A stretch of DNA of 7,025 nt, from NCBI GenBank assembly GCA_004292985.1, contig RDXT01000647.1, positions 1 to 7,025 on the forward strand, given 5' to 3'. Below the pieces are notes generated by a model. The model was not told the DNA's origin. It made no database searches and saw nothing but the letters and a program-made list of their open reading frames with translations. The position numbers were made by a program, and so were the translations under genes. This document shows, piece by piece, positions 6,970 to 7,025 of this stretch. This DNA is from Bacteroidota bacterium. Its GTDB lineage: Bacteria; Bacteroidota; Bacteroidia; J057. Numbering within the stretch: the first letter of the stretch is position 1; every line of letters begins with the position of its first letter.

Positions 6970-7002
6970 TTTCACATAATGTCTATGGCACATTATGCGA
7001 AA
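6970..7002. promoter_or_regulatory. Inverted repeat just upstream of the adaptor start: candidate operator or 5'-UTR hairpin
   Basis: The plus strand reads TTTCACATAATGT, seven spacer bases (CTATGGC), then ACATTATGCGAAA: 13-bp arms with one mismatch. Read as RNA on the coding strand the mismatch becomes a G-U wobble, so all 13 pairs could form. The dyad ends one base before the adaptor ATG. As DNA it looks like a site for a dimeric regulator; the inner ATGT-N7-ACAT is close to the ATGT/ACAT dyads bound by PadR-family regulators. As RNA it would hide the translation start. The two roles cannot be told apart here. Confidence 0.6.
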
Positions 7003-7008
7003 AGTCAA
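6980..7008 (-). promoter_or_regulatory. Weak candidate promoter for the operon
   Basis: On the coding strand TTGACT (7003-7008) is followed by a 17-base spacer and TAGACA (6980-6985). The first box is good against the general bacterial -35, but the second matches TATAAT at only three positions and fits the Bacteroidota TAnnTTTG box poorly. If real, the inverted repeat at 6970-7002 would cover the spacer and the -10, as expected of a repressor operator, and the leader would be very short. Low confidence. Confidence 0.2.
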
Positions 7009-7025
7009 GCCGAAGAGATAACTAA

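Noticed and set aside
6997..7011. Sigma-54-like promoter (CGGCTTG...CGCA) upstream of the adaptor
   Set aside because: The GG and GC pairs are separated by 11 bases instead of the strict 10, and the TTGC box is not matched in register. It was considered because related operons often lie beside NtrC-type regulators.
5823..7025. Long plus-strand open frame of 400 codons opposite the adaptor gene
   Set aside because: It lies antisense to a gene with clear adaptor domains, and its translation is rich in His, Arg and Gln with no recognisable domain. It is a shadow of the GC-rich coding strand.

Overview
The window carries one minus-strand gene cluster, read from high to low coordinates, that encodes an ABC-type export system of the MacAB/LolCDE/FtsX class. 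In transcription order the genes are a membrane-anchored periplasmic adaptor (5712-6968), a stand-alone ABC ATPase (4990-5667), a double-length MacB/FtsX-type permease (2587-4956) and a second, paralogous double-length permease (16-2436). All four genes are complete. The spacers are 44, 33 and 150 bp and no convincing intrinsic terminator lies between them, so a single operon is likely. No outer-membrane TolC-like gene and no regulator gene lie inside the window; if present they are beyond its edges.

The organism is most likely a member of the Bacteroidota, perhaps from the Saprospiria or Cytophagia. The reasons are the roughly 800-residue two-unit permeases with the 'MLRNYFLIA.RNLLKSKGFS' N-terminus, the adaptor-ATPase-permease order and the lack of Shine-Dalgarno sequences before the starts. 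This placement is inference from family recognition, not from a search.

Expected mechanism, from family knowledge: two ATPase subunits power one double permease, which may be a pseudo-dimer of two four-helix MacB-like units. The adaptor spans the periplasm towards an outer-membrane channel. Two different permeases with only one ATPase suggest either two alternative complexes sharing the ATPase or a mixed complex. The substrate cannot be told from the sequence.

The least ordinary content is non-coding. (1) Heptanucleotide repeat arrays sit at the gene joints. CTGNNNN heptads (5 and 7 units) lie directly before the start codons of both permeases. AGAYRYN-type heptads (8 or more units, and at least 2 cut by the window edge) lie directly after both permease stop codons. 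(2) The first ~100 bp of the two permease genes are almost identical at DNA level, including a 60-bp perfect match, while the DNA next to this block is clearly diverged. This points to gene conversion or selective retention of a 5' module. (3) A 13-bp inverted repeat with a 7-bp spacer ends one base before the adaptor start codon and could be an operator or a translation-blocking hairpin. (4) A GC-rich imperfect hairpin containing a GCTTCGACAAGC-like motif lies between the two heptad arrays of the 150-bp spacer. (5) A G8 tract lies within the membrane-anchor codons of the adaptor.
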